Assembly: GCA_038233555.1 (NCBI GenBank)
Contig: JBBSLT010000005.1
Span: 1 to 43,616 of the forward strand
From: JADDRA01 sp038233555
GTDB lineage: Bacteria > Actinomycetota > Acidimicrobiia > Acidimicrobiales > CADCSY01
Direction: 5' to 3'
Length of the DNA stretch: 43,616 nucleotides
In this document: piece after piece, positions 18,320 to 26,721 of the stretch
Position numbering within the stretch: position 1 is the stretch's first letter
Layout of the letters: each line of letters starts with the position of its first letter
Notes under the pieces: model-generated
What the model saw: only the letters and a program-made list of their open reading frames with translations
Database searches by the model: none
What the model was told of the DNA's origin: nothing
Program-made: the position numbers and the translations under genes

Positions 18320-18566
18320 TTGCGGTCGACACCAACATCTTGGTCTACGCCCATCGTGAGGAGAGCCCGTACCACGAACGGGCCAGGGCGGCCGTTCGTG
18401 GCCTCGCCGAAGGAGCGACTCCCTGGGGTCTTCCGGTGGGGTGACTGGCAACCGAATCTTCGATGCGCAACTCGTCGCCGTCTGTCGAGAGCATGGCATC
18501 GACACCATCTTGTCGGAGGACCGGGACTTTCGCCGCTTCCCTTCGATCAAGCTCCACACCCTGTGA
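18316..18566 (+). pseudogene. vapC: VapC PIN-domain toxin remnant with internal deletion
   Basis: GTG 18316 opens the frame VIAVDTNILVYAHREESPYH, the PIN-domain start with its first catalytic Asp. It continues to TPWGLPVG and stops at about 18443. In another frame, from about 18441, the C-terminal VapC segment appears (TGNRIFDAQLVAVCREHGID then LSEDRDFRRFPSIKL), ending at 18566. About 45-50 central residues of a roughly 130-residue toxin are missing and the reading frame is broken, so no active ribonuclease is expected. Confidence 0.85.
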
Positions 18567-19000
18567 GCGCCGGCGCCGGCGCCGTCCCCTTCGACGTCGA
18601 CGCCTTCCTGGCCCGGCCGCTGGTGGCCCGGGTGGCCACCGCCGAACCCTCCGTCAGGCCGGTCTGGTACCTCTGGGAGGACCACACCTTCTGGTGGCTG
18701 ACCGGCTCGTGGTCCAAGCTCCCGGCGGCCCTGACCGACGATCCGAGGGTCGCCCTCGTCGTCGACTCCTGTGACCTGGCCACGGGTGAGACCCTGAAGG
18801 TGTCCGCCTCCGGGACGGCCGAGGTACTCCCGTTCGATGCCGACCTCACCTACCGCAAGCTCAGCCGCTACCTGGGCCCCGACCGCCACACCTGGGACCC
18901 CCGCTTCGGTGACTACCTCGTGGGCGCCGGCGCCGTCCTCGCCCGCCTGGTCCCCGAGCGCCTCGTCGCCCGCGACCTCTCCTTTCGGCCCTCTGCGTGA
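18563..19000 (+). CDS. Pyridoxamine 5'-phosphate oxidase-fold (PPOX / F420-type split barrel) protein
   Basis: 145 residues from a GTG overlapping the vapC remnant stop. The pattern FLARPLVARVATAEPSVRPV then WYLWEDHTFWWLTG then LTDDPRVALVVDSCD is that of the split beta-barrel flavin/F420-binding family. The cofactor could be FMN or F420; the family includes pyridoxamine-phosphate oxidase-like and F420-dependent reductases, and the substrate cannot be told. The stop overlaps the miaA GTG by GTGA, so the gene is translationally coupled to miaA. The start is constrained because upstream sequence belongs to the vapC remnant. Confidence 0.75.
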   Translation: MSAGAGAVPFDVDAFLARPLVARVATAEPSVRPVWYLWEDHTFWWLTGSWSKLPAALTDDPRVALVVDSCDLATGETLKVSASGTAEVLPFDADLTYRKLSRYLGPDRHTWDPRFGDYLVGAGAVLARLVPERLVARDLSFRPSA

Positions 19001-19917
19001 CGCCACCAGCCCGCCATCTGGCCATCGTGGGCGCCACCGCCTCGGGCAAGTCGGCCCTCGCCCTGGAGCTGGCCCGGCGGGTTCCCGACCTGGAGCTGGT
19101 CAGCGTCGACGCCATGGGTGTGTACCGGGGCATGGACATCGGCACGGCCAAGCCCACCCCGGCCGAGCAGGCCGAGGTGGCCCACCACCTGCTCGACGTG
19201 GCCGACCCGGCCGAAGACTTCTCGGTGGCCCGCTTCCAGGCCGCCGCCCGGAGGGCGCTGGCCGGCATCGAGGCCCGGGGTCGGCGGGCGGTGCTGGTAG
19301 GGGGGACCGGCCTCTACGTCCGGGCTGTGGTCGACGACCTCACCCTGCCCGGCCGCTACCCCGAGGCTCGGGCCGAGGTGGAGGCCGAGCCTGACACCGC
19401 CGTGCTGCACCGCCGGCTCCACCAGCTCGACCCCCTGGCGGCCAGCCGCATGGAGGCGAGCAACCGCCGCCGGGTGGTGCGGGCCCTGGAGGTGACGCTG
19501 GGCGCCGGCCGGGCCTTCTCCTCCTTCGGCCCCGGCCTGGTCGCCTACCCACCCTCGCCCATCGCCCAGGTCGGGCTGCGCCTCGCCCCCGAGGCCCTCG
19601 ACGCCCGCATCGCCGCCCGGCTCGAGGCCATGATGGGCGCCGGCTTGCTCGACGAGGTGCGGGGCCTGGCCGCCCGCCCCGGCGGCCTGTCCCGGACCGC
19701 CCGCCAGGCGCTGGGCTACCGGGAGCTGTTGGCTTACGTGGAGGACCAGCTTCCCCTGGACGAGGCGATGGCCGAGACGCTCCGGCGCACCCGCCGCTTT
19801 GCCCGCCGCCAGCTCCGGTGGTTCCGGCGAGACCCCCGCATCGTCTGGCACGACGTGGGCGGCAACCCCCTCGCACTGGTACCCGACCTCCTGGGAGACT
19901 GGCTCCCGTGCACCTGA
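18997..19917 (+). CDS. miaA: tRNA dimethylallyltransferase MiaA
   Basis: 306 residues. P-loop GATASGKS (12-19), the substrate-entry segment SVDAMGVYRGMDIGTAKPT, VGGTGLYVRAV and ASNRRRVVRALEV are all diagnostic. It transfers the dimethylallyl group to N6 of A37 in tRNAs that read codons starting with U, providing the MiaB substrate. Translation starts at GTG 18997, coupled to the PPOX gene, and the end overlaps dapF by 10 nt. In many Actinobacteria miaB-miaA-dapF-hflX form this same chain. Confidence 0.95.
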   Translation: MTPPARHLAIVGATASGKSALALELARRVPDLELVSVDAMGVYRGMDIGTAKPTPAEQAEVAHHLLDVADPAEDFSVARFQAAARRALAGIEARGRRAVLVGGTGLYVRAVVDDLTLPGRYPEARAEVEAEPDTAVLHRRLHQLDPLAASRMEASNRRRVVRALEVTLGAGRAFSSFGPGLVAYPPSPIAQVGLRLAPEALDARIAARLEAMMGAGLLDEVRGLAARPGGLSRTARQALGYRELLAYVEDQLPLDEAMAETLRRTRRFARRQLRWFRRDPRIVWHDVGGNPLALVPDLLGDWLPCT

Positions 19918-20702
19918 CCAAGCACCACGGCCTCGGCAACGACTTCTTGGTGGTGATCGACGAGGGCCTCGCCGCCCCCATCGACGCCGACGTCGCCCGC
20001 GCCCTGTGCGACCGGCGCCAGGGCGTCGGGGCTGACGGCCTCGTGCGGGTGACGCCGTCGACGGCCACGTCCGGCGTCACCATGGAGCTGCGCAACGCCG
20101 ACGGGAGCAGGGCCGAGATGAGCGGCAACGGCATCCGCTGCCTGGGCCAGGCCGTGGCCCGCCGGCGCGGGGTGGCCGAGCTCGACCTGGAGGTGAGCAC
20201 CGACGGCGGCCGGCGCCGGCTGCGGGTGCGATCTGGTCCCGACCCGGTCACGGCCTGGGTGGAGGTCGACATGGGACCGGCCCGTCCTGGTCCCGCCCTC
20301 GGCTCCTCTCCCGGGCTGGTCGATGCGGTCAAGATGGTCACCCTCGACTTGGGCAATCCCCACCTCGTCCTGTTGGTCGACGACCCTGCCGCCCTCGACC
20401 TGGACCATCTCGGCCCGGCGTGCCAGCTCGCCTTCGACCGGGGCATCAACGTCGAGGTCGTCGCTCCCACCCCGGGCCGGGCTGATGCGCTCGACCTTCA
20501 GGTCTGGGAGCGGGGGGTCGGTCTCACCCAGGCGTGCGGCACGGGCGCCTGCGCCGGCGCCCACGCCGCCCACCACTGGGGAGTGGTGGGGGAGCGGGTG
20601 GTTGTCCGCATGCCCGGTGGCGAGGTGGAGGTCACCCTCGGCGCCGACATCGCCCTGGCTGGTCCCGCCACCTACGTGGCCGACATCGAGGTCCCGGCAT
20701 GA
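19908..20702 (+). CDS. dapF: Diaminopimelate epimerase DapF
   Basis: 264 residues from GTG 19908. It interconverts LL- and meso-diaminopimelate by a two-cysteine acid/base mechanism. The catalytic cysteines are in SGNGIRCLGQA and QACGTGACAGAHAA. LTKHHGLGNDFLVV is the standard N-terminal substrate loop. The product feeds both peptidoglycan and lysine. Overlaps at both ends (miaA 10 nt, hflX ATGA) indicate a single mRNA. Confidence 0.95.
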   Translation: MHLTKHHGLGNDFLVVIDEGLAAPIDADVARALCDRRQGVGADGLVRVTPSTATSGVTMELRNADGSRAEMSGNGIRCLGQAVARRRGVAELDLEVSTDGGRRRLRVRSGPDPVTAWVEVDMGPARPGPALGSSPGLVDAVKMVTLDLGNPHLVLLVDDPAALDLDHLGPACQLAFDRGINVEVVAPTPGRADALDLQVWERGVGLTQACGTGACAGAHAAHHWGVVGERVVVRMPGGEVEVTLGADIALAGPATYVADIEVPA

Positions 20703-22000
20703 CCCTGATCGAACGGGGCTTTCGGGAGCGCATCATCGTGGTGGGCGTCACCATGCCGCCCGACGACGTCGAGGAGACCGAACGCCACCTCGACGAGCTG
20801 GCCCTGCTCATCGACACGGCCGGGGCTGACGTCGTGGGCCGGGTGCTCCAGAGCCGGAATGCCCCCGATCCGGCCACCTTCGTGGGCAAGGGCAAGGCGG
20901 CCGAGCTGGCCGAGCTGTCGCTCGAGGTCGACGCCGACACCGTGGTCTTCGACGACGAGCTCAGCCCGGCGCAGAGCCGTAACCTGGAGAAGCTGCTGGG
21001 CCGCACCGCCATCGACCGCACGGCAGTGATCCTCGACATCTTCGCCCAGAACGCCCGTAGCCGGGAAGGCAAGGCCCAGGTGGAGCTGGCCCAGCTCCGC
21101 TACCGCCTGCCCCGTCTGCGGGGGAAGGGCACCCAGCTCTCCCGCCAGGCCGGGGCCATGGGCGCCGGCAGCGCCCGCGCCCCCATTGGTTCCCGCGGCC
21201 CGGGCGAGACCCAGCTCGAGGTCGATCGTCGCCGGCTCCTGAGTCGGGTCACCACCCTCGAGGCTGAGCTCGAACGGATGACCAACACCCGCCGGACCCA
21301 GCGCAAGGCCCGGCGCCGAGGGCGCAACCGGGCTCTGTCCATCGTGGGCTACACCAACGCCGGCAAGTCGACGCTGCTCAACCGCCTGACCGACGCCGGG
21401 GTGCTGGTCGAGGACCGCCTCTTCGCCACCCTCGACCCCCGGGCCCGACGCCTCGACCTGCCTGGCGGGGAGGCCCTGGTGGTCTCCGACACCGTCGGTT
21501 TCGTACGCAAGCTGCCCCACCAGCTGGTCAAGGCCTTCCGCTCGACGTTGGAGGTGGTGGCTGAGTCCGATCTGCTCCTGCACGTGGTCGACGCCGCCGC
21601 CCCCGACCCCGAGGCCCAGATGCAGGCGGTGCGCACGGTGCTCGACGAGATCGGCGCCGGGGACGTGCCCGAGCTGGTGGCGTTCAACAAGGCCGACGTC
21701 GCCGCCGACGAGGCCCAGCGCCTGGTCGCCGACCACCCGGGGTCGGTGCTGATCTCGGCCTTGTCGGGGATGGGGACCGACGGCCTGGTCCACGCCGTCT
21801 CCGACCGGCTACGGGCGCTGGAGGAGGTGGTGGAGCTGATCGTGCCCTACGAACGGGGCGACGTGGTGGCCGCCGTGCACCGCGAGGGCGAGGTGCTGGT
21901 CGAGGTCCACGATGCCGACGCCACCCGCTTGCGGGCCCGCCTCGATCGGGCTGCGCTGAACCGCTTCCTCCCCTTCGTGGTGTCTACGCCCTCCCCGTGA
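20699..22000 (+). CDS. hflX: Ribosome-associated GTPase HflX
   Basis: 433 residues. The N-terminal HflX domain includes the glycine-rich RSREGKAQVELAQLRYRLPR and the GAGSARAPIGSRGPGETQLE linker. It is followed by a GTPase domain: G1 GYTNAGKST, G3 DTVGFVRKLPHQLV, G4 NKAD, G5 ISALSGMG. HflX splits stalled or heat-damaged 70S ribosomes. The start overlaps the dapF stop as ATGA and the stop overlaps the dapC start as GTGA. Confidence 0.95.
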   Translation: MTLIERGFRERIIVVGVTMPPDDVEETERHLDELALLIDTAGADVVGRVLQSRNAPDPATFVGKGKAAELAELSLEVDADTVVFDDELSPAQSRNLEKLLGRTAIDRTAVILDIFAQNARSREGKAQVELAQLRYRLPRLRGKGTQLSRQAGAMGAGSARAPIGSRGPGETQLEVDRRRLLSRVTTLEAELERMTNTRRTQRKARRRGRNRALSIVGYTNAGKSTLLNRLTDAGVLVEDRLFATLDPRARRLDLPGGEALVVSDTVGFVRKLPHQLVKAFRSTLEVVAESDLLLHVVDAAAPDPEAQMQAVRTVLDEIGAGDVPELVAFNKADVAADEAQRLVADHPGSVLISALSGMGTDGLVHAVSDRLRALEEVVELIVPYERGDVVAAVHREGEVLVEVHDADATRLRARLDRAALNRFLPFVVSTPSP

Positions 22001-23121
22001 GCCCCGGCTTCTCGCCTCCGGCCTATCCCCACGACCGGCTGGACTCCCTGGCCGCCATCGCTCGAGCGCACGAGGGCGGCATGGTCGACCTCTCGGTGGG
22101 TATGCCCTCCGACGCCCCCCCGCCCGCGGTGGTGGCTGCCCTGTCGACGTCGGGCGCCGAGCGGCGCTACCCGGCGTCGATCGGTACGGCCCCGTTCCGG
22201 GAGGCGGCGGCGGCCTGGATGGCCCGGCGCTTCGGGGTCGACGTCGATCCTTCAGCGGTGGCTGCCTGCATCGGCACCAAGGAGCTGGTGGTGGGCCTGC
22301 CCCACTGGCTGCGCCTGCGCCGGCCCGAGCGCGACACCGTGCTGTACCCGGCGGTCAGCTATCCGTCCTACGCCATGGGCGCGGTGCTGGCCGGGTGCCG
22401 AGCGGTGGCCGTCCCCCTCGACGACCGGTGGCGACTCGACCTTTCGACCGTCGCCGAGGAGGATGCCTCCCGGGCGCTGTGCTTGTGGTCCAACACCCCC
22501 GGCAACCCCGCCGGAGGCCTCGACGACCTCGACGCCGCCGCCCGCTGGGGCCGCCGCCGGGGGATTCCCGTGCTCTCCGATGAGTGCTACGCCGAGTTCA
22601 CCTGGGACGGTTTGCCCCACAGCATCCTTCAGTCGGGCACCGACGGCGTGGTCGCCCTGCACTCGCTCTCCAAGCGCTCGAACCTGGCGGGCCTGCGGGC
22701 CGGCTTCTATGCCGGCGACCCCGAGTTGGTGGCCTACCTCTCCGAGGTGCGCAAGCACGCCGGGTTCATGGTCCCCGGCCCAGTGCAGGCCGCAGCCGTG
22801 GTGGCGCTGGGCGACGATGCCCATGTGGCCGTCCAGGCGGGGCTCTACCGCAGTCGGCTGGAGCGGGCCAGGACCCTCCTGGTCGAAGCCCTCGACGTGG
22901 CCGTGGCCGCACCGGGCGGGGGCTTCTACCTGTGGGTGCCGGCGCCGGGGGGCGACGCCTGGGCCTTCGCCGAGCGCCTGGCCGCCGAGGCCGGCTGCCT
23001 GGTGGCCCCCGGTGACTTCTATGGCCCCGCCGGCGCCGGCCACGTCCGCCTGGCCCTGGTGGTCGCCGACGACCGCCTCGAGCTGGTGGCCCGCCGCCTG
23101 TTCGCCGCCGCCGCTCGCTGA
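21997..23121 (+). CDS. dapC: Succinyldiaminopimelate aminotransferase DapC
   Basis: 374 residues, a fold-type I PLP aminotransferase. The cofactor lysine lies in SLSKRSNLAGLR; WSNTPGNPAG and VLSDECYAEF hold the other PLP contacts. The family short form (about 365-375 residues) with SVGMPSDAPPPAVVAAL near the start is that annotated as actinobacterial DapC. The neighbouring dapD, dapE and dapF genes support the assignment to the succinylase pathway. It is coupled to hflX by a GTGA overlap. Confidence 0.9.
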   Translation: MSPGFSPPAYPHDRLDSLAAIARAHEGGMVDLSVGMPSDAPPPAVVAALSTSGAERRYPASIGTAPFREAAAAWMARRFGVDVDPSAVAACIGTKELVVGLPHWLRLRRPERDTVLYPAVSYPSYAMGAVLAGCRAVAVPLDDRWRLDLSTVAEEDASRALCLWSNTPGNPAGGLDDLDAAARWGRRRGIPVLSDECYAEFTWDGLPHSILQSGTDGVVALHSLSKRSNLAGLRAGFYAGDPELVAYLSEVRKHAGFMVPGPVQAAAVVALGDDAHVAVQAGLYRSRLERARTLLVEALDVAVAAPGGGFYLWVPAPGGDAWAFAERLAAEAGCLVAPGDFYGPAGAGHVRLALVVADDRLELVARRLFAAAAR

Positions 23122-23176
23122 CGTTCTGGCACCCGCACCGTACGGTGATCGCCGCCATCTCGGGGGCCAGAACGTC
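23120..23176. repeat. Nested inverted repeats between dapC and dapD
   Basis: The outer arms are GACGTTCTGGC (23120-23130) and GCCAGAACGTC (23166-23176), 11 bp and perfect. Inside sits the 12-bp palindrome CACCGTACGGTG (23136-23147). The right outer arm ends 10 bp before the dapD -10 box. The structure could terminate the dapC transcript or bind a regulator of dapD. Confidence 0.55.
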
Positions 23177-23186
23177 GCGATCGCCC

Positions 23187-23192
23187 TACCCT
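23187..23192 (+). promoter_or_regulatory. -10 box of a probably leaderless dapD promoter
   Basis: TACCCT lies 7 nt before the dapD ATG at 23200. No ribosome-binding site or clear -35 was seen; a regulator at the inverted repeat just upstream could substitute. Confidence 0.5.
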
Positions 23193-23199
23193 CTCGGGT

Positions 23200-24024
23200 A
23201 TGGCCACGCTGCAAGCACAGATCGACGAGCTTTGGGAACGCCGGGTCGAGCTGACGCCGGGTGATCCCGAGCCCGGCAAGGTGGTGTTGGAGGCAGTCGG
23301 ACTGCTCGACACCGGAGCGGCCCGGGTGGCCGAGATGGGTCCCGATGGGCAGGTGGTGGTCCACGAGTGGCTCAAGCGGGCCATCTTGTTGCTGTTCCAC
23401 CAGTCGCGGATGGACACCGTGGAGGTCGGCCCCTTTGAGTTCGCCGACAAGATCCCCCTCAAGGGGGGCCACGCCGAGGCCGGGGTGCGAGTGGTTCCCG
23501 GTGCGTCGGCCCGGTGGGGCTCGTTTCTCGATCGTGGGGTCGTGCTCATGCCCAGCTACGTCAACATCGGGGCCCGGGTGGGGGCCAACACCATGGTCGA
23601 CACCTGGGCCACCGTCGGGTCGTGCGCCCAGGTGGGGGCCAACGTGCACCTCTCGGGGGGCGTGGGCATCGGGGGCGTGCTCGAGCCCCCCCAGGCAGCG
23701 CCGGTGATGATCGGCGACGACGCCCTCATCGGCAGCCGCTGCATGGTGGTCGAAGGGGCCCGGGTGGGCCAGGGCGCGGTCCTCGGGGCCGGCGCCATCC
23801 TGGCCGCCTCGGTGCCGGTGATCGACGCCGAGACGGGGGAGGAGCTGAGCCGGGGGGTGGTTCCCCCGTGGTGCGTGGCGGTGAGCGCCACCCGTCGCCG
23901 CACCTTCCCCGGCGGCGAGTTCGGCCTGCCCTGCGTGCTGGTCATCAAGCGCCTGGCCGAGGGCCAGCGCCACGAGAAGGCCCAGCTCAACGAGGTGTTG
24001 CGTACCCACGGCGCCACCGTCTGA
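23200..24024 (+). CDS. dapD: Tetrahydrodipicolinate N-succinyltransferase DapD, enterobacterial-type
   Basis: 274 residues, the length of the Escherichia coli enzyme. Shared motifs include ELWERRVELTP near the start, HEWLKRAILLLF, VLMPSYVNIGARV, MVDTWATVGSCAQVG and NVHLSGGVGIGGVLEP. Left-handed beta-helix hexapeptide repeats fill the centre. It succinylates tetrahydrodipicolinate, committing it to the pathway completed by dapC, dapE and dapF nearby. This is not the longer mycobacterial-type DapD. It is separated from dapC by an inverted-repeat region and appears to have its own promoter. Confidence 0.95.
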   Translation: MATLQAQIDELWERRVELTPGDPEPGKVVLEAVGLLDTGAARVAEMGPDGQVVVHEWLKRAILLLFHQSRMDTVEVGPFEFADKIPLKGGHAEAGVRVVPGASARWGSFLDRGVVLMPSYVNIGARVGANTMVDTWATVGSCAQVGANVHLSGGVGIGGVLEPPQAAPVMIGDDALIGSRCMVVEGARVGQGAVLGAGAILAASVPVIDAETGEELSRGVVPPWCVAVSATRRRTFPGGEFGLPCVLVIKRLAEGQRHEKAQLNEVLRTHGATV

Positions 24025-24111
24025 GGTGCCCTCCTTGCCCCTCAAGATCCCCCTCACGGCCGTTCTTTCCCTAGGAGCCTGCCAAGATCCACGCTTTGGT
24101 GGGGCCAGAAG

Positions 24112-25176
24112 GTGACCGACTTGGTGGCGCTCACCGCTGAGCTGGTCGACATCGCCTCGGTCAGCCACCACGAGCAGGCCTTGGCTGATCACCTCGAGGC
24201 GATCCTGGGCAGCCTCCCGTGGCTCGACGTGGTGCGCCACGGCGACAACGTGGTGGCCCGGACCGACCTCGGGCGGCGCTACCGCCTCATCCTCGCCGGC
24301 CACACCGATACCGTGCCCCCCGACGGCAACGCCCGGGCCAGGGTGGTGGGCGACACCGTGCACGGCCTCGGCTCCTCCGACATGAAGTCAGGCCTGGCCG
24401 TGTTCGTGGAGCTGGCCCGAACCGTGGTCGAGCCGAACGTGGACGTGTCCTACGTGTTCTACGCCGGCGAGGAGGTAGAGAGCCGCCACAACGGTCTGGG
24501 GCACCTGGCCCGGGACCAGCCCGAGCTGCTCGCCGCTGACGCCGCCATCCTCGGTGAGCCCACCGGCGGTGCCATCGAGGCCGGATGCCAGGGCACGCTG
24601 CGCCTAGCGGTCACCACCCGGGGACGCCGCGCCCATACCGCTCGTCCGTGGATGGGCGACAACGCCGTGCACCGCCTCGGACCCGTCTTGTCCCTGGTAG
24701 GCGACTACGTGGGCCGTCGACCGGTCCTTGGCGGCTGCGAGTTCGCCGAGGCGCTGCAGGCGGTGGCGGTGGAGGGAGGCGTCGCCGCCAACGTGGTGCC
24801 CGACCAGGCCCGGCTGACCCTCAACCATCGCTTTGCCCCCGACCGGACGCCGGAGGAGGCCGAGCGCCGCCTGCGCGACCTGCTGGCGCCGGCGCTCGGC
24901 CCCGACGACGCCGTGGAGCTCCTCGACGTGGCGCCCGGCGCTCCACCCAGCCTCGACCACCCCCTGCTGGCGGCGCTGGCGGGCAACGCTGGGGTCGAGG
25001 TACGGGCCAAGCTGGGATGGACCGACGTGGCCCGCTTCACCACCCTCGGCGTTCCTGCCTGCAACCTCGGCCCCGGTGATCCCACGCTCGCCCACCGGGC
25101 CGACGAGCGGGCGGAGCGTTCCCTCATCGAGTCGACCTTCGTCGCCTTGCGGCGACTCATCACCACCGAACCATAG
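24112..25176 (+). CDS. dapE: Succinyl-diaminopimelate desuccinylase DapE
   Basis: 354 residues, an M20-family di-zinc hydrolase. Metal and catalytic residues are in LILAGHTDTVPPDG, GLGSSDMKSGLAV, YAGEEVES and GEPTGG; the dimerisation domain is GRRAHTARPWMGDNAVHR, and a late His is in DPTLAHRADER. It releases succinate from N-succinyl-diaminopimelate. The GTG at 24112 follows GCCAGAAG; no better upstream start exists. The gap of 87 nt from dapD suggests co-transcription. The stop lies within the loop of a strong hairpin. Confidence 0.92.
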   Translation: MTDLVALTAELVDIASVSHHEQALADHLEAILGSLPWLDVVRHGDNVVARTDLGRRYRLILAGHTDTVPPDGNARARVVGDTVHGLGSSDMKSGLAVFVELARTVVEPNVDVSYVFYAGEEVESRHNGLGHLARDQPELLAADAAILGEPTGGAIEAGCQGTLRLAVTTRGRRAHTARPWMGDNAVHRLGPVLSLVGDYVGRRPVLGGCEFAEALQAVAVEGGVAANVVPDQARLTLNHRFAPDRTPEEAERRLRDLLAPALGPDDAVELLDVAPGAPPSLDHPLLAALAGNAGVEVRAKLGWTDVARFTTLGVPACNLGPGDPTLAHRADERAERSLIESTFVALRRLITTEP

Positions 25177-25188
25177 GTTCGGTGGTGA
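25160..25188 (+). terminator. 13-bp hairpin overlapping the dapE stop codon
   Basis: TCACCACCGAACC (25160-25172) pairs perfectly with GGTTCGGTGGTGA (25176-25188) around the loop ATA; the TAG stop is split between loop and stem. No T-tract follows, so termination may be intrinsic without a U-run or may need Rho. The remaining 180 bases before the subtilase stop hold further GC-rich repeats (ACTCAGG...CCTGAGT) but no gene. Confidence 0.6.
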
Positions 25189-25369
25189 GCTGGCGGAACT
25201 CAGGCCGGCGGCGGAGCCACCGACCTGAGTGCTGACCACCTTGCTGGCTCGCTTGGCTCGCCTGGGCCGCCAGCCAGTACGGGGCCGGCTTCGCCGGCGG
25301 CTGTGGCCGGCGACCAATGCCTGGGGACCTGAGTCCGGTGACCGGTGATCGGCCCTTCTGGGGCTAGCG

Positions 25370-26671
25370 CTAGGGGAGCTGGCGGCGCATGCGCAACCCT
25401 GTGAGGCCGACGCCGGCGGCTAGGAGGGCGGCAGGTACGGCCAGGATGTAGCGGGTGGTGTCGTTGTCGTCCTCGGGCAGCAAGGCGATGGCTCGGCCCT
25501 CGGGTGGCTCGATGGGCTCGGCGACCGTCGGGGGCAGGGAGACGATGGGCGAGGGGACGGTAGTGGTGGGCGCCGGCGCCTCCGTGGTGGTGGGCACCTC
25601 CGTGGTGATGGGCGGGACCGTGGTAGGGGCGGCAGCGATGGTGGTGGGCGCTTCGGTGGTGGTGGTGGTCGTCGGTGCGGTGGTGGTGGGCGGAGCCGTG
25701 ATCGGAGGTGCCCCTGCCTGTGCGGCCCGGGCCAGGTTCAACCGACCGGCACCGAAGGTGGCATCGATGCCGGCGGCACCGATGTCGTCGGCCGTGGCCA
25801 GGAGCTGGGCGACCACCTGTTCGGGAGTCAGGCCGATGCTGCGCAGCACGGCGGCGGCACCGGCCACGTGGGGGACGGCCATGGAGGTGCCAACCAGGCA
25901 CACGTACGTCGGGTCGGTGTAGGTGGAGACGATGGCGGTATCAGGGTCGCAGGCGTTGTCACGCGAGCCGGGATCACCATCGCCACCGGGAGCGGCCAGG
26001 CCCCAGCGGGCATTGCCCACCCCGCTGGCGTAGCTCGGTCTGGTGCCGTCGCTGGCAATGGAGGTGACCACGATGACGGGTTCGTCGGTGAAGCTGCTGG
26101 AGCGCACGAAATCGTTGCCGGCGGCCACCACCGGGATGGCGCCCTTGTCCCAGGCGTAGCGGATGGCGTCGGTGAACACCGGCGAGAGGTCGACATCGGT
26201 CGACACCTCGCCGAAGGACAGGTTAATGACGTCGGCACCATTGTCGGCGGCGAAGCGGATGCCTTGGGCGACCTGGGTGACGTTGCCGCTGCCGCTCGAG
26301 TTGAGGACCTTGACGGGGAGGATCCGGGCGTCGGGCGCCACTCCGGCGATCCCGATGCCGTTGTCGGTGTTGGCGGCGGCGATGCCGGCCACGTGGGTGC
26401 CATGGCCGTTGTCGTCCTGAGGAGACCCACTGGGGAAGGAGGCGCCAGTGAGCACCTTGCCGGCGAGGTCCTCGTGGTCGAGGTCGACGCCGGTGTCGAC
26501 CACGGCGATCACCGTGCCCGCTCCCCGACCCTGGGTCCAGGCGGTCTCGGCCCCGATGATCTCCAAGCCCCATTGCTGGGCGAAGAAGGGGTCGTTGCTG
26601 GCCAGCGCCGAGGCCGGCGTGACCAAGACGAGGGCGACCGCGCAGACCAGCACACCGATGATCCGTTGCAT
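25370..26671 (-). CDS. Secreted, membrane-anchored subtilisin-like serine protease (S8)
   Basis: 433 residues. The signal peptide is residues 1-24 (cleavage after ASALA). The catalytic triad is Asp59 (VVDTGVDLDHEDL), His90 (DNGHGTHVAG) and Ser263 (VGTSMAVPH), with oxyanion Asn186 (AAGND). A Thr/Pro-rich linker (321-375) leads to a C-terminal membrane helix (about 408-426) and a basic tail, so the protease domain sits outside the membrane. The layout recalls mycosins, but no type VII secretion genes are nearby. AGGAGGAG precedes the ATG. The gene lies only 50 nt downstream of lexA on the same strand, which suggests co-transcription. Confidence 0.92.
   Translation of the reverse strand: MQRIIGVLVCAVALVLVTPASALASNDPFFAQQWGLEIIGAETAWTQGRGAGTVIAVVDTGVDLDHEDLAGKVLTGASFPSGSPQDDNGHGTHVAGIAAANTDNGIGIAGVAPDARILPVKVLNSSGSGNVTQVAQGIRFAADNGADVINLSFGEVSTDVDLSPVFTDAIRYAWDKGAIPVVAAGNDFVRSSSFTDEPVIVVTSIASDGTRPSYASGVGNARWGLAAPGGDGDPGSRDNACDPDTAIVSTYTDPTYVCLVGTSMAVPHVAGAAAVLRSIGLTPEQVVAQLLATADDIGAAGIDATFGAGRLNLARAAQAGAPPITAPPTTTAPTTTTTTEAPTTIAAAPTTVPPITTEVPTTTEAPAPTTTVPSPIVSLPPTVAEPIEPPEGRAIALLPEDDNDTTRYILAVPAALLAAGVGLTGLRMRRQLP
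25547..25711 (-). repeat. Thr/Pro-rich low-complexity repeats in the subtilase linker
   Basis: The DNA here is an imperfect array of GGTGGTGG/GGCGCC-type units encoding APPTTTAPTTTTTTEAP-like sequence. This is a typical extended wall-spanning linker; length variation by slippage is likely. Confidence 0.7.
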
Positions 26672-26721
26672 GTAGCTCCTCCTGCGTTGGTGTACGGGCG
26701 CGGGCCGCCTAATCCCGTTTT

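Noticed and set aside
22252..24363. A 703-codon open frame on the minus strand across dapC, dapD and dapE
   Set aside because: It is antisense to three confidently identified genes, and its translation is a low-complexity Gly/His/Pro-rich sequence typical of the reverse strand of high-GC codons.
25547..25711. Possible CRISPR-like repeat array
   Set aside because: The repeats are short, imperfect and in frame, encoding the Thr/Pro-rich linker of the subtilase.
25370..26671. Mycosin (MycP) of a type VII secretion system
   Set aside because: Topology is similar, but no EccB/C/D/E, ESX or PE/PPE genes are nearby.
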